DNA from: AP-15 sp963762575
GTDB lineage: Bacteria; Pseudomonadota; Alphaproteobacteria; ATCC43930; CGMCC-115725
NCBI GenBank assembly: GCA_963762575.1
Contig: CAVXLL010000002.1
Span: 248,001 to 312,000, forward strand
Reading direction: 5' to 3'
Length of the DNA: 64,000 nt
Of this stretch, positions 45,544 through 54,980 are shown one piece after another; position 1 is the first letter of the stretch, and the number at the start of each line of letters is the position of its first letter. Made by a program: the position numbers and the translations under genes. The notes beneath the pieces were generated by a model. That model did no database searches. It had not been told where the DNA came from and worked only from the letters and a program-made list of their open reading frames with translations.

Positions 45544-46095
45544 ATGGCTCGGTACCGCGATATTACGCCTGCAGAGATGACACCCGACCAGCGTCGCGTT
45601 CACGATTTAGTGGTATCAGGGCGGCGTGGACGGTTCGGTGGGCCGTTCCAACTATTGATCCGCAGTCCCGAGATCTGTGAGCACGCGGCAAAGCTCGGTG
45701 AGCATTTGCGCTGGGGAACGTCGCTGCCGGACCGGCTCTCTGAGCTTGCGATCATCACCACGGCCCAGTTTTGGCGCGCGCAATACGAGTGGTACGCGCA
45801 CGCCCCTCTCGCCGAGAAGGCCGGCGTCCCTGCTTCAGCGGTCGAGACCATCCGCCATGGCGAGACGCCGAGCTTTGATCAGAAAGACGAAGCGCTCGTT
45901 TATCGCGTCTGCACCGAGCTGTTCAAAACGCGGCGCCTCTCGGACGCGACCTTCAACGAAGCGGTTACGACATTGGGGGACACCGGCCTGACGGAGATCA
46001 TCGCGATCATCGGCTACTACACGCTCATCGGCAACACGCTGAACGCTTTCCAGGTCGCAGTGCCCGAGGGAACGCCCCCGCCCTTTCCAGAATAG
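45544..46095 (+). CDS. Carboxymuconolactone decarboxylase-family protein
   Basis: A 183-residue AhpD/CMD-like protein, preceded by a strong ribosome site (AGGAGG six bases before ATG). It has the all-helical pattern with GPFQLLIRSPEI, LPDRLSELAIITTAQ and EWYAHAPLAEKAGV, the usual family core. The redox Cys pair of AhpD is missing: QYEWYAH stands at the place of CxxC, so peroxidase activity is unlikely. The product may be a lactone decarboxylase or an uncharacterised CMD protein. It stands alone between two minus-strand genes. Confidence 0.85.
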   Translation: MARYRDITPAEMTPDQRRVHDLVVSGRRGRFGGPFQLLIRSPEICEHAAKLGEHLRWGTSLPDRLSELAIITTAQFWRAQYEWYAHAPLAEKAGVPASAVETIRHGETPSFDQKDEALVYRVCTELFKTRRLSDATFNEAVTTLGDTGLTEIIAIIGYYTLIGNTLNAFQVAVPEGTPPPFPE

Positions 46096-46107
46096 CGGTT
46101 CTCTACC

Positions 46108-47977
46108 CTATGCTGCTTGCGGCAAACCGCGCTCGAGCAGCGCCGCGAGACGGCGGGCAAAGGCAGGCGGATCGGGGAGCTGCTCTCCTTCGACGATCCG
46201 CGCCTGGTCCAGAAGCAGCCACGCGAATTCCGACAGCTGGTCGGATGCGCCCTGTTCGCCGACGCTCGCAGCCAGACGCTCGATCAGCTTGTGCCGCGGG
46301 TTGACCTCCAAAATGCGTCGGGAGGCGGTGTCGAGCTGACGATGCTGCTTCAACAGCCGCTCGAGGTGCATGTCCATATCGCCCTCGTCGGCGACCAGAC
46401 AAACCGCGCTATCGGTCAGACGCTCGGAACTGCGCACATCCTTTACCGCGTCGCCAAGCGCCAGTTTGAAAATCGCAATGAGACTGGTGAGTTTCGCCGG
46501 GGGCTGCGGCACCCTTCTCCTCGGGCGCTTCGGACAAGGGGATCTTGTCGAGATCGACACCGCCGCGGGTCGCCGATTTGAACGGTTTATCTTTATACCG
46601 AGAGATTGCCGGCACCCAGAACTCGTCGATCGGGTCGGTCAGCAGCAGCACCTCGACGCCGCGCGCCCGAAAACCCTCAAGTTGCGGGCTTTTTTTGATC
46701 ACGTCGAGATTGTCGCCGTGGATCGTGTAGACGGCATCCTGCCCCGGCTTCATCGCTGCAATGTAATCGTCGAGCGAGACCAGCTCGTCGCGGTTCGTCG
46801 AGCGAACCCGAGTGAGCGCCAGCAGCTCGTCGCGGTGATCACGGTCCTCGTATAGACCTTCCTTGAGGACTGCGCCGAAATTATCCCAGAAGTTCGCGTA
46901 CTCGCCGGGCGCGTCGCCGGCTTTTTTCGTGAGTTCACTCAACATTCGCCTTGTCAATTGCTGGCGAATTCGCGCAGCCATCGGGTTGGATTGCAACATC
47001 TCGCGGCTGATATTGAGCGGCAGGTCCTCGCTGTCGACAATGCCGCGCAGGAACCGCAGGTAAGCCGGCAAGAGGTCCGTCGCTTCGTCGGTAATGAATA
47101 CTCGCCTGACATACAGCTTGACCCGGCTTTTACGCTCCGGATCGAATAAATCGAACGGTTTGCTCGAGGGTACGAACAGAAGGCTCGTGTATTCGAGAAC
47201 GCCTTCCGTCTTATTGTGCAAAGTCAGCCACGGGTCGTCAAAGCTGTGGCCGACGTGATGATAAAACTCCTTATATTGCTCGGCGGTGATTTCCGACCGG
47301 GGGCGGGTCCACAAGGCGGAGGCGGTGTTGATACTCTCTACCTTGCCGCCCTCGCTGAGGATTATCGGCAATCCGATATGGTCCGAATAGGTTTTGACGG
47401 TCCGCCGCAGCCTTGCCGGGTCGAGATAATCTTCCTCGCCCTCGCGCAGATGCACGATGATCCTGGCCCCGCGTTCGGCATCGGGCAACGGCTCGACCGT
47501 GAACTCGCCCTTGCCGTCCGATATCCAGCGCCAACCTTGGGTTTCGCCGGCCTTGCGGCTCACGACCTCGACTTTTTCGGCGACCATGAAGGCCGAATAG
47601 AAGCCGACCCCGAATTGTCCGATCAGGCTCATGTCCTTGCGCGCGTCGCCCGACAGCTGGTCCACAAAAGCGGCTGTGCCCGACCGAGCGATCGTGCCGA
47701 GGTTGTCGATCAGCTCCTCGTGGTTCATGCCGATGCCGTTATCGGCGATCGTAAGGGTGCGGGCGGGTTTATCGGGGATCAGCGTGACGCGGTATTCGGT
47801 ATCGCCTTCCGCCAGAGCCGGCTCGGTCAGCGCGGCGTAACGCAGCCGGTCGCAAGCATCGGAAGCGTTAGAGATCAACTCGCGTAAGAAAATCTCTTTC
47901 TCGCTATAAAGCGAGTGCGCGACGATTTCGAGCAGGCGGCTAACTTCCGCCTGGAAGCTTCTTGTTTCCTGGGTCAT
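46108..47977 (-). pseudogene. htpG: Hsp90 chaperone HtpG, with one frameshift near the C-terminus
   Basis: The first 490 residues from 47977 are a normal HtpG: SRLLEIVAHSLYSEKEIFLREL, DNGIGMNHEELI and GQFGVGFYSAFMVA (ATP-binding GHKL fold), then the middle domain (KPFDLFDPER, VDSEDLPLNISREMLQ). Near 46500 the frame turns into a non-homologous tail that stops at 46409. One base over, the normal C-terminal dimerisation domain continues as AKLTSLIAIFKLALGDAVKDVR to its end at 46108. An extra base in a G5 run (plus strand 46499-46503) explains it. As this is a widely conserved chaperone, a sequence error is a serious possibility. Confidence 0.9.
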
Positions 47978-48010
47978 CGCTGCCGTCGAGGTTGCCGGGA
48001 ACGCGCCGAG

Positions 48011-48040
48011 GATATGTGGCGAAATTCTTGGCTCTACAAG
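48011..48040 (-). promoter_or_regulatory. Possible RpoH-type promoter of htpG
   Basis: On the minus strand CTTG (48040-48037) is followed, after 17 bases, by CCACATATCC (48020-48011), about 35 bases before the htpG start. This resembles the heat-shock sigma factor pattern of alphaproteobacteria (CTTG, about 17 bases, C-rich TAT element). The match at the -10 is imperfect. Heat control of htpG is usual in other bacteria. Confidence 0.35.
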
Positions 48041-48067
48041 ACCTTCAGCCAGGATCGCGGAGGCCCA

Positions 48068-49678
48068 CTATCGCATGCCGCGCCGCCAACGCTCGACCGT
48101 GTGCTTTACAACCGAGCCGTCTACCTCCTTCGACCAGCCACTCGCGAAGCATGCGGTGGCGCTCTTCGGCCGGCACTCGTCGGGTGGAGGCGTAAAACAC
48201 ACCCGCATTGGCATCGACACGCCCTCACCAACCGCGATCGCCTCCCCATTGCGTAAGGCCGACAAGAAGTTCATCAGCCCATGCGAGGCTTCGGGAAGAG
48301 CGCGTCGGACGATCTCCTGATCCTCCTGAGCGGTCATTCGAAAGGCGAAGATGGTATTGCATTCCGAAAGCAGACCGGGGGCCAGATCGGACGGCCGCTA
48401 AGTCACTACGCATAAGGACACCCCGTATTTCCGGCCTTCTTTTGCAATCCGGAACAGCGCGCGTTTCGCCGCCTCGAAACCCAGCTGCTTATCACGCGAG
48501 GCGTAACGGTGAGCCTCTTCGCAAACGATCGTCAGCGGAACCGGCGTTTCGTTCCAGATCGCGAAGTCAAAGGTGAGCCGGCAGAGCACCGAGACGACCA
48601 CATTGACCACCTCCGATGGGATCCCGGAAAGGTCGAGGATGGTAACCGGCTGGCCGGCTACCGGGATTCGAAATAGCTGGCCAAGAATTTCAGTGAGTTC
48701 GTCACGCATCGTCAATCGACCGCCAAACACAAATCCATAACGAGCATCATTCTGAAGCGCGAGGATCCTTGCCTTGACGGTTTGATAGGAGGGAATGCCG
48801 TCAGGCCGGTTGAGACTGCCCATCGCCGTGTCTAATGCACGAAGCACGTCCGACATACGATAGGGAGCCGGGGTGTCCACTGTTCCGGATTTGTCCAGGC
48901 CGGTCTTGGTGGAATACGAATGCTTAGCAGCCAGTATTGCTTCTCCAAATATTTTGATTTGTTCGAGGTTGCGATCTGGCCCGATTACTATTTCAGTTAG
49001 TTCTTCGAAATTAAACAACCAATAGGGTAGATGTAAGCCACTTCCCGGGCTGAGTACTACAGCACGATCACCAAAGGCTCGAGCGTATTCATTATGGGGA
49101 TCCAGCAATACGACATGAGCGTTCGGGCTTTGACCGATGACTGCGCTGAGAATGGTTGCGAGCCCACAGGATTTTCCCGATCCAGTGGTGCCGACAATGC
49201 CGAAATGTTTGCCAAACAGCTCATCGACAAGAATATAGGCCGGTACCGCGCCATTTTGGTGAATTGTGCCGACCGGGGTAGTCACAACCTTGGGGCGGGC
49301 ATAAACCCGGGCAACATCCTGTGCCGAGGCGAGATAAACCGGCTCATCAAGCGCCGGATAGGCGGACAGCCCGCGTTGAAAGTCGGCGGCTACGTCTGTG
49401 GTTCGAATCTCGCCGACAAGATCGAGCTCGACCAGTCTCAGATCCTTATCGGAGGCCTCCAGACTCGGCAGCGGTACTCTGAGGCCCGTCACCATGCCGT
49501 AAGCAACCGAGACCCGCGTCTGCATTTTAACCAGGGTACCCATCTCGAGCGGCAAATCCTGGTCTGAAGAACTTGAGAGATGCGATCTTTCGAGTAATGC
49601 AATCGCTTGACAAGCCGACACGGCAATAACGCGCCCCAAATGCTGATCTTCATATAGGGCCGAAGTGTAGCCGTCCAT
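48068..49678 (-). pseudogene. HerA-like hexameric ATPase with an in-frame amber stop
   Basis: From ATG 49678 the frame gives a HerA/DUF87 ATPase: an N-terminal HAS-barrel-like region (residues 1-135), Walker A GTTGSGKS at 163-170, VVLLDPHNEY and Walker B TIVCEEAHRY. At 48398-48400 it meets TAG exactly where the family has the glutamine of VVTQRPSDLA. In the same frame the protein continues with RPSDLAPGLLSECNTIFAF, then QEDQEIVRRALPEASHG, to a natural stop at 48068. One C-to-T change (CAG to TAG) explains it. HerA proteins move on DNA, usually with NurA or in defence systems; no NurA is seen here. Confidence 0.8.
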
Positions 49679-49726
49679 GTCTGCAAACCTGCTAAGTTTG
49701 GCGTCGGGAATGGCCTTGCCCCTCGT

Positions 49727-50650
49727 TCAGCTGGTAGGAGAGTCGGCGGTAATTTGCGCTGCACCAGAAGCTGCATTATTTCGCACTCGAGCGCCGGGCA
49801 GCCGAAGTCTCGCGGTTGTCCCCACACCAAGTTGGCTGCTCAGAACCAGCTCGCCACCGTGTAGCTCGATCAAGGCCTTCGCGATCGGCAGGCCTAGACC
49901 GGTACCCTCATGTTCGCGGGTCAGGTGATCTGCTACTTGCTCGAAGGGTCGGAGAACTTTTTGGATGTGCTCGCCGGGGATGCCGATACCTGTATCGCTT
50001 ATCGATACCACCAGATCTCCGCTCTTGTGGAACACCGCGTCCACCTGAATACGACCTCGCGGTTCCGTGAACTTAACGGAATTTGATAAAATGTTTAGCA
50101 TAACTTGTTGGGATTTGGTCGGATCAACATAAACCATCGTCGACGGCTCTTGGATACCGCAGCAAATCTCTATAGATTTCCTTTGTGCAATTGGCCTAAT
50201 AGTGTTGATGGATGATTGGATCAACTCACCAAGTGCAATAAATTCTTCCTGAAGTACGACCCGACCTGCTTCAATTCGTGCGAGATCTAGAATGTCGTTT
50301 ATTATATCCAGCAATATCTTGCCCGCGTCGTGAATATATCCGGCGTATTCCGGATAACTATTTCGCATTTGAATTTGGTCGAGCTTGATGACTTCGGAAA
50401 AGCCGATGATCGCATTTAGAGGAGTCCGAAGCTCGTGGGCCATGTTAGCAAGGAATTTGCTTTTGGCACGGTCGGCGGCCTTTGCCTTCAACATCGCTTG
50501 ATGCGCAGCAGAGGCGGCCGTTTCGGCCTGCTGTATCGCCTCGAGGAGGGCGAGGCTGGAGTACCGGTGCTCGACCAAGCTTCCCAGCCGGGAACAGTAG
50601 CTCTCTAGCAGCATCCCATCGCCCCCCTGGAAAGCCTTTACAGCGCCCAA
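49727..50650 (-). CDS. Sensor-less histidine kinase
   Basis: TTG 50650 gives 307 residues; ATG codons follow within 15 residues. The first 60 residues are a coiled coil with no membrane segment or PAS domain. The HisKA box is FLANMAHELRTPLNAIIGF with H72 as the phosphorylation site, and the ATPase domain has LNILSNSVKF (N box), VVSISDTGIGIP (G1 box), REHEGTGLGLPIAK (G2 box). It is a cytoplasmic kinase or a truncated one lacking its sensor. It is 48 bases upstream of the herA-like gene on the same strand, so the two may be cotranscribed. No response regulator is adjacent. Confidence 0.85.
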   Translation of the reverse strand: MGAVKAFQGGDGMLLESYCSRLGSLVEHRYSSLALLEAIQQAETAASAAHQAMLKAKAADRAKSKFLANMAHELRTPLNAIIGFSEVIKLDQIQMRNSYPEYAGYIHDAGKILLDIINDILDLARIEAGRVVLQEEFIALGELIQSSINTIRPIAQRKSIEICCGIQEPSTMVYVDPTKSQQVMLNILSNSVKFTEPRGRIQVDAVFHKSGDLVVSISDTGIGIPGEHIQKVLRPFEQVADHLTREHEGTGLGLPIAKALIELHGGELVLSSQLGVGTTARLRLPGARVRNNAASGAAQITADSPTS

Positions 50651-50806
50651 TTCTGTCGGGCATGCCGAGTTGAGCAGAATCTCCCTAACCAGCGGTTAAC
50701 AAGAGGCCATCGAAGCTTAGTCCGACCCTCACGTGCAGCATCGCATCGGTTATTTTGGTCGGTTTGCCCTTGCCCTGGCGGGCGTTCCACACGATACCTT
50801 TAGGGC

Positions 50807-53302
50807 ATGGCCATGTTCCGCCCCGCTCCGCGGCTCGTCGCGGTCCTTGGGCCGACCAATACCGGCAAGACCCATCTTGCCATCGAGCGAATGCTCGGCC
50901 ATCGCAGCGGCATGATCGGGTTCCCGCTGCGGCTGCTCGCCCGCGAGAATTACGACCGGATCGTCAAGCTGAAGGGCGCACGCTCGGTTGCGCTGATCAC
51001 GGGCGAAGAGAAGATCCTGCCGCCTAATCCGTCCTACTTCGTCTGCACCGTCGAATTGATGCCGCTCGACCGTCAGGTCGATTTCCTGGCGGTCGACGAA
51101 ATCCAGCTGTGCGCCGATGCTGAGCGTGGCCATGTCTTTACCGCGCGCCTATTACATGCGCGCGGCTCGCACGAAACAATGTTCCTCGGCGCCGACACGA
51201 TAAAGCCGCTGATGCGGCGGCTAGTTCCCGAAGTCGAGCACGTGAGCCGGCCACGCTTCTCGACGCTGTCCTATACGGGCTACAAAAAGGTGACGCGGCT
51301 GCCGCCGCGCAGTGCTGTCGTCGCTTTCGCGATATCCGACGTTTTCTCGCTCGCCGAGCTGATCCGCAGGCAGCGGGGCGGCACCGCGGTGGTCCTCGGG
51401 GCGTTGAGCCCGCGAGCGCGCAACGCGCAGGTCGGCATGTTCCAAGCCGGCGAGGTCGACTATCTCGTCGCGACCGATGCGATCGGCATGGGTCTCAACA
51501 TGGATCTCGACCATGTCGCCTTCGCCCGGATTGGCAAATTCGACGGGCGTGGCCCGCGGCGGCTGACGGCGGCCGAGATTGCCCAGATCGCCGGCCGCGC
51601 CGGGCGGCACATGAGCAACGGCACCTTCGGCACCACCGCCGAGCAGGGTACGCTCGACGCGGAAATCGTCGAAGCAATTGAAACGCATAGTTTCGAGCCT
51701 TTGATTCGTCTGAACTGGCGCAACAACCGGTTGAAATTCGGATCGATCGCGGCGTTATTGAAGAGCCTCGACGAGCGGCCGTCCGTACCCGGTCTCGTGC
51801 AGGCCCGCGAAGCAGACGACCACCGCGCCTTGCAGGCGCTCGCGCGTAACCCGGATATCGGCGAACTGGCCACCCATCCGGGTGCCGTCCGGCTGCTTTG
51901 GGAGGTCTGCCAGATCCCCGATTTTCGCAAGGTCATGAGCGAGAACCATACTCGGCTGCTTGCCCATTGTTTCGTGCATCTCGCAGGACCCGACGAGCGG
52001 CTTCCCATCCCATGGGTTGCCCGCCAGATGGCGAGCCTTGACCGCGTCGATGGCGACATCGACACTTTGATGGCCCGCATTGCGCACATTCGCACCTGGA
52101 CCTACATCACCCATCGCGGTGACTGGGTCGAGGCTTCAGCGGAGTGGCAGGAGCGCGCCCGCGGTATCGAGGATCGGCTTTCGGACGCGCTACACGAAAG
52201 CATCACACAGCGCTTTGTCGACCGGCGATCGGCGTTCCTGGTCCGCCAGCTGGCTTCCGAACATGAGCTGATCGCCGCCGTATCCAAGGCGGGTGAGGTT
52301 TTCGTCGAAGGCGCTTATGTGGGCCGTATCGAGGGTTTGCGGTTTGTTCCCGATTCGGTCGATGGCGTCGAGATGCGAATGTTGATCGCTGCCGCCAGCC
52401 GCATTCTCCGCGGCGAGATCGCCGCCCGCACGCGGCTTCTCGCCGCGGATGCCGACGACGCGTTTGCAATCGGCGCCCACGGGGAGTTGCGTTGGCGCGG
52501 CGGGGTGGTCGGCCGAATGGTTGCCGGAGAAAAGCTGCTGGCACCGAGGGCGGAGCCGCTTGCCGGCGACTTCCTCGATGGGGAGGTGCGCGAGAATGTG
52601 CGCCGACGTCTGCAGGAATTTCTGCGCAACGACATCGAGCGCCGGCTCGCGCCGCTTTTTGCCGCACAAGCATTGCCGCTGGGTCCTCTCGGGCGAGGGC
52701 TCGTCTATCAACTCGTCGACGCGCTCGGATGCCTGCCTGTGACCAACGTTGAGGGCCGAGTCGCCGCCGTCCCGCCAGCGGACAGAAAGGCGCTGAGTCG
52801 GCTTGGCATTCGCTTCGGCACCGAAAGCGTCTATTTCGAGCCGCTTCTGCGCACCGATTCGATGCGTTTTCAGGCGCTGCTCTGGGGGATATGGCAAGGC
52901 CGACCGGTGCCGAGACCGCCGTCGGCACGTCGTGTTGCCAAGCCGATCGAAATCGATCCAGGCGTGCCGGCTTCCTTCTATGAAGCGATCGGCCTGCGCG
53001 TAATTGCCGGGCTCGCATTGCGGCCGGACAGATTGGAAAGGGTTGCCGCCGCGGCGCGGCGTCTGGCTCGAGGCGGTCCGTTCTCGGCGGGAGCTGAGCT
53101 TACGGCGATTGCAGGTCTCGATTCGGCGGCGCTGCGCCGGCTGCTAGCGGCGCTCGGCTACCGCGTCACATGTGATGCCGGCGAGGAGGCTTTCATACCG
53201 GGGCCACGCCGTCGCCGTGAAAGGAAGGTGGGTGGCCGCCGAGACGACCGGGCGACTGGGGGCCATCCTTTCGCCAAACTGCGGGAGCTGAAGTTCGCTT
53301 GA
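50807..53302 (+). CDS. SUV3-like superfamily 2 RNA helicase
   Basis: An 831-residue helicase. Motif I is GPTNTGKTH at residues 15-23, the DEAD-box equivalent is DFLAVDEIQLCAD, then GALSPRARNAQ and the motif V/VI region ATDAIGMGLNMDLDHV and IAGRAGRHMSNGTFG. These mark the SUV3 family, whose mitochondrial members unwind RNA for degradation; long bacterial versions are found in alphaproteobacteria. Residues from about 320 form a helical C-terminal part and a basic tail (RRRRERK). It overlaps the S4 gene by TTGA, so the two are likely cotranscribed and both RNA-related. Confidence 0.9.
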   Translation: MAMFRPAPRLVAVLGPTNTGKTHLAIERMLGHRSGMIGFPLRLLARENYDRIVKLKGARSVALITGEEKILPPNPSYFVCTVELMPLDRQVDFLAVDEIQLCADAERGHVFTARLLHARGSHETMFLGADTIKPLMRRLVPEVEHVSRPRFSTLSYTGYKKVTRLPPRSAVVAFAISDVFSLAELIRRQRGGTAVVLGALSPRARNAQVGMFQAGEVDYLVATDAIGMGLNMDLDHVAFARIGKFDGRGPRRLTAAEIAQIAGRAGRHMSNGTFGTTAEQGTLDAEIVEAIETHSFEPLIRLNWRNNRLKFGSIAALLKSLDERPSVPGLVQAREADDHRALQALARNPDIGELATHPGAVRLLWEVCQIPDFRKVMSENHTRLLAHCFVHLAGPDERLPIPWVARQMASLDRVDGDIDTLMARIAHIRTWTYITHRGDWVEASAEWQERARGIEDRLSDALHESITQRFVDRRSAFLVRQLASEHELIAAVSKAGEVFVEGAYVGRIEGLRFVPDSVDGVEMRMLIAAASRILRGEIAARTRLLAADADDAFAIGAHGELRWRGGVVGRMVAGEKLLAPRAEPLAGDFLDGEVRENVRRRLQEFLRNDIERRLAPLFAAQALPLGPLGRGLVYQLVDALGCLPVTNVEGRVAAVPPADRKALSRLGIRFGTESVYFEPLLRTDSMRFQALLWGIWQGRPVPRPPSARRVAKPIEIDPGVPASFYEAIGLRVIAGLALRPDRLERVAAAARRLARGGPFSAGAELTAIAGLDSAALRRLLAALGYRVTCDAGEEAFIPGPRRRRERKVGGRRDDRATGGHPFAKLRELKFA

Positions 53303-53697
53303 AAAGCGGTAACGCGTTACTGGAACTGACGAGCCGGCGACTTGACCAATGGCTCTGGTTCGCACGTTTCGTCAAAAGCCGTTCCCTCGCATCACGCCTA
53401 TGCACCTCAGGAGCGGTTGCAGTCAACGGAGAAATCAAGAGAAAGGCCAACCACCTGCTCCGGATCGGCGACACCGTCGCCGTGCCACAGGGCGCTCTCT
53501 GCCGGACCGTTCGAGTGCTGGCTCTCGGTGCGCGCCGCGGCCCGGCAAAGAAAGCGCAGCTCCTGTACGAAGAAGCTGCGGCTCCGGTTCATCGGTCAGA
53601 GCTGCTTCCGGTGTGGACTCCGCTGCTGGTGGGCGAAGACGAGCAGCAGAACGAAGGTTTATCGTGGCTCTGCAGAAATTTGGATATTGAAGTATAA
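53299..53697 (+). CDS. S4-domain RNA-binding protein, Hsp15-like
   Basis: TTG 53299 overlaps the helicase stop (TTGA) and gives 132 residues. The S4 domain is complete: RRLDQWLWFARFVKSRSLA, then SGAVAVNGEIKRKANHLLRIGD. It is like Hsp15, which binds free 50S subunits carrying nascent chains. The usual YGC-type ferredoxin gene that follows in many alphaproteobacteria is missing here. Coupling to the helicase suggests a shared RNA function. Confidence 0.88.
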   Translation: MKSGNALLELTSRRLDQWLWFARFVKSRSLASRLCTSGAVAVNGEIKRKANHLLRIGDTVAVPQGALCRTVRVLALGARRGPAKKAQLLYEEAAAPVHRSELLPVWTPLLVGEDEQQNEGLSWLCRNLDIEV

Positions 53698-54091
53698 CCT
53701 GATGCCCGAGGCACGCCATCGGGATACTGTCACACTTGCGTGGCGACATAGCTAAAGGCGCCGATGAGATCGGCCCCCAGTTCCGTAAAAGCGGAAATGG
53801 CGTGATCGCGATCAATGGAACAGCGCATATTCGGTTTGCCACTTTACATTCCAGTTCGATCGATGTCCACGTAAGCCCGAGCTATCGGATTTGCGGCAAG
53901 TTCCCGTCGAACAGGTCTTGTAAGCCGCTTGTGCACTCATCTGGGCCGAACGGCGCTCCTCCCGAACGGAAGCCTCTCAGGCCCGACTAACCGGCGCTTC
54001 CCCGGCGGACAAGCCTAATATCTTCAGTAATTAAGGAGATGTTTACCGCCGGCGCATAAGTTCCAAGGGTCGAGTAATTTCTGATGGATGC
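53698..54091. other. Intergenic stretch without supported gene
   Basis: No convincing gene is seen. An 84-codon frame at 53736-53990 has no coding features and overlaps no conserved motif. Codon use here is less GC-skewed than in neighbours. The stretch leads into a pilus-protein remnant. Confidence 0.5.
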
Positions 54092-54331
54092 GGAGATCGC
54101 CTGGAATGCTCCGGGACCTATCTGGCAATAGGCGAGCCGATGCCGGTCAGCGCCACTGCCTGAGCCGAGGTCGACGCCGACGCTTCCGCCTGCATCACCG
54201 CGTTGAATGGCAGCGGGACGGGCGAGACTGTCAGCAGCGCAGCCGCAATAACCGCCGGCGGCTGCGCGAACGGCTCGAACACCCCTGTGGCCGTGCCCTG
54301 CGGGGCTATCACGACAAAGACTGCCAACTAA
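54092..54331 (+). pseudogene. Remnant of a TadG-like protein
   Basis: In one frame the sequence reads CSGTYLAIGEPMPVSATA, stop (TGA at 54161-54163), AEVDADASACITALNG, then AAAITAGGCANGSNTPVAVP and a stop at 54329-54331. The ATA-x-A...DASACITAL pattern and the AxITAxGC turn resemble the middle of Flp pilus TadG-like proteins. No start codon or N-terminal membrane segment remains. It is probably a leftover of a duplicated Tad gene in front of the intact tadE and tadG. Confidence 0.45.
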
Positions 54332-54450
54332 GACTAGTCCACGATGCCGATGCAGTGCACTCGTCCTGCCATCATTCAACCGCCGGCGGAGACGGCATAG
54401 GTCCGGATCAACAAGATATCGGCTTTCGATCACGAACACCAAGAAACGAA

Positions 54451-54951
54451 GAGAGGCCAGCGATAGCGATCAAAGCACTAGCAGCCGGAAGACGCCGCAA
54501 CAACGGCAGCCTCGGGGAGAAGGGCGTAGCAGCGATTGAGTTTGCGCTGATTGCTCCGGTGATGTTTCTTTGGTTACTGGGGATGGTCCAGTTCGGGCTC
54601 ACCGTGGGAAACTACGTGATGCTGACAAATGCGGCGAGCGTCGGTGCAATGCAGTTCGCGATCAGCCGCTCGGACACGACCCCCTATACCGACACCGTGA
54701 GCGCGATCAAAACAGCGGCGCCGGCCCTGACTCCAGCAAGTCTGACGATTACCCTTTCGGTTAATGGGACGGCGTGTGCGACCAACTCAGCTTGTTCGAC
54801 GGCGCTGACGGCCGCAGCACCATCGTCGGGCGGCTCTCTACAACCTGCGGCAGTCACAGTGGCGTACCCGTGCGGCTCACAGTTGACATGGTATAACTTT
54901 TGGACGTCAACTTGCCAACTGACATCAACCATGACAGAGGGTGTACAATGA
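54451..54951 (+). CDS. tadE: TadE-like pilus assembly protein, start unclear
   Basis: The protein has the TadE signature: GVAAIEFALIAPVMFLWLLGMVQFGLTVG, one N-terminal membrane helix with the conserved Glu, then a periplasmic domain with two Cys pairs (ACATNSACS, CGSQ and TSTCQ). It is about 150 residues long. No ATG, GTG or TTG is found in frame close before the helix; the nearest is ATG 54088, whose extra 120 residues are Arg-rich nonsense. A rare start codon or an upstream frameshift is likely. The feature start given here is approximate. tadG follows. Confidence 0.7.
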   Translation, partial: ERPAIAIKALAAGRRRNNGSLGEKGVAAIEFALIAPVMFLWLLGMVQFGLTVGNYVMLTNAASVGAMQFAISRSDTTPYTDTVSAIKTAAPALTPASLTITLSVNGTACATNSACSTALTAAAPSSGGSLQPAAVTVAYPCGSQLTWYNFWTSTCQLTSTMTEGVQ

Positions 54952-54957
54952 ATTGAG

Positions 54958-54977
54958 ACGGAAACTCCTTTTTCCGT
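54958..54977 (+). promoter_or_regulatory. Hairpin over the tadG ribosome site region
   Basis: ACGGAAA at 54958-54964 pairs with TTTCCGT at 54971-54977 around a six-base loop, ending four bases before the GTG start of tadG. A hairpin here could limit initiation at tadG and couple it to translation of tadE. Confidence 0.35.
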
Positions 54978-54980
54978 AGG

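Noticed and set aside
53736..53990. Possible 84-residue gene after the S4 protein
   Set aside because: No conserved motif or good ribosome site, and composition is not coding-like.
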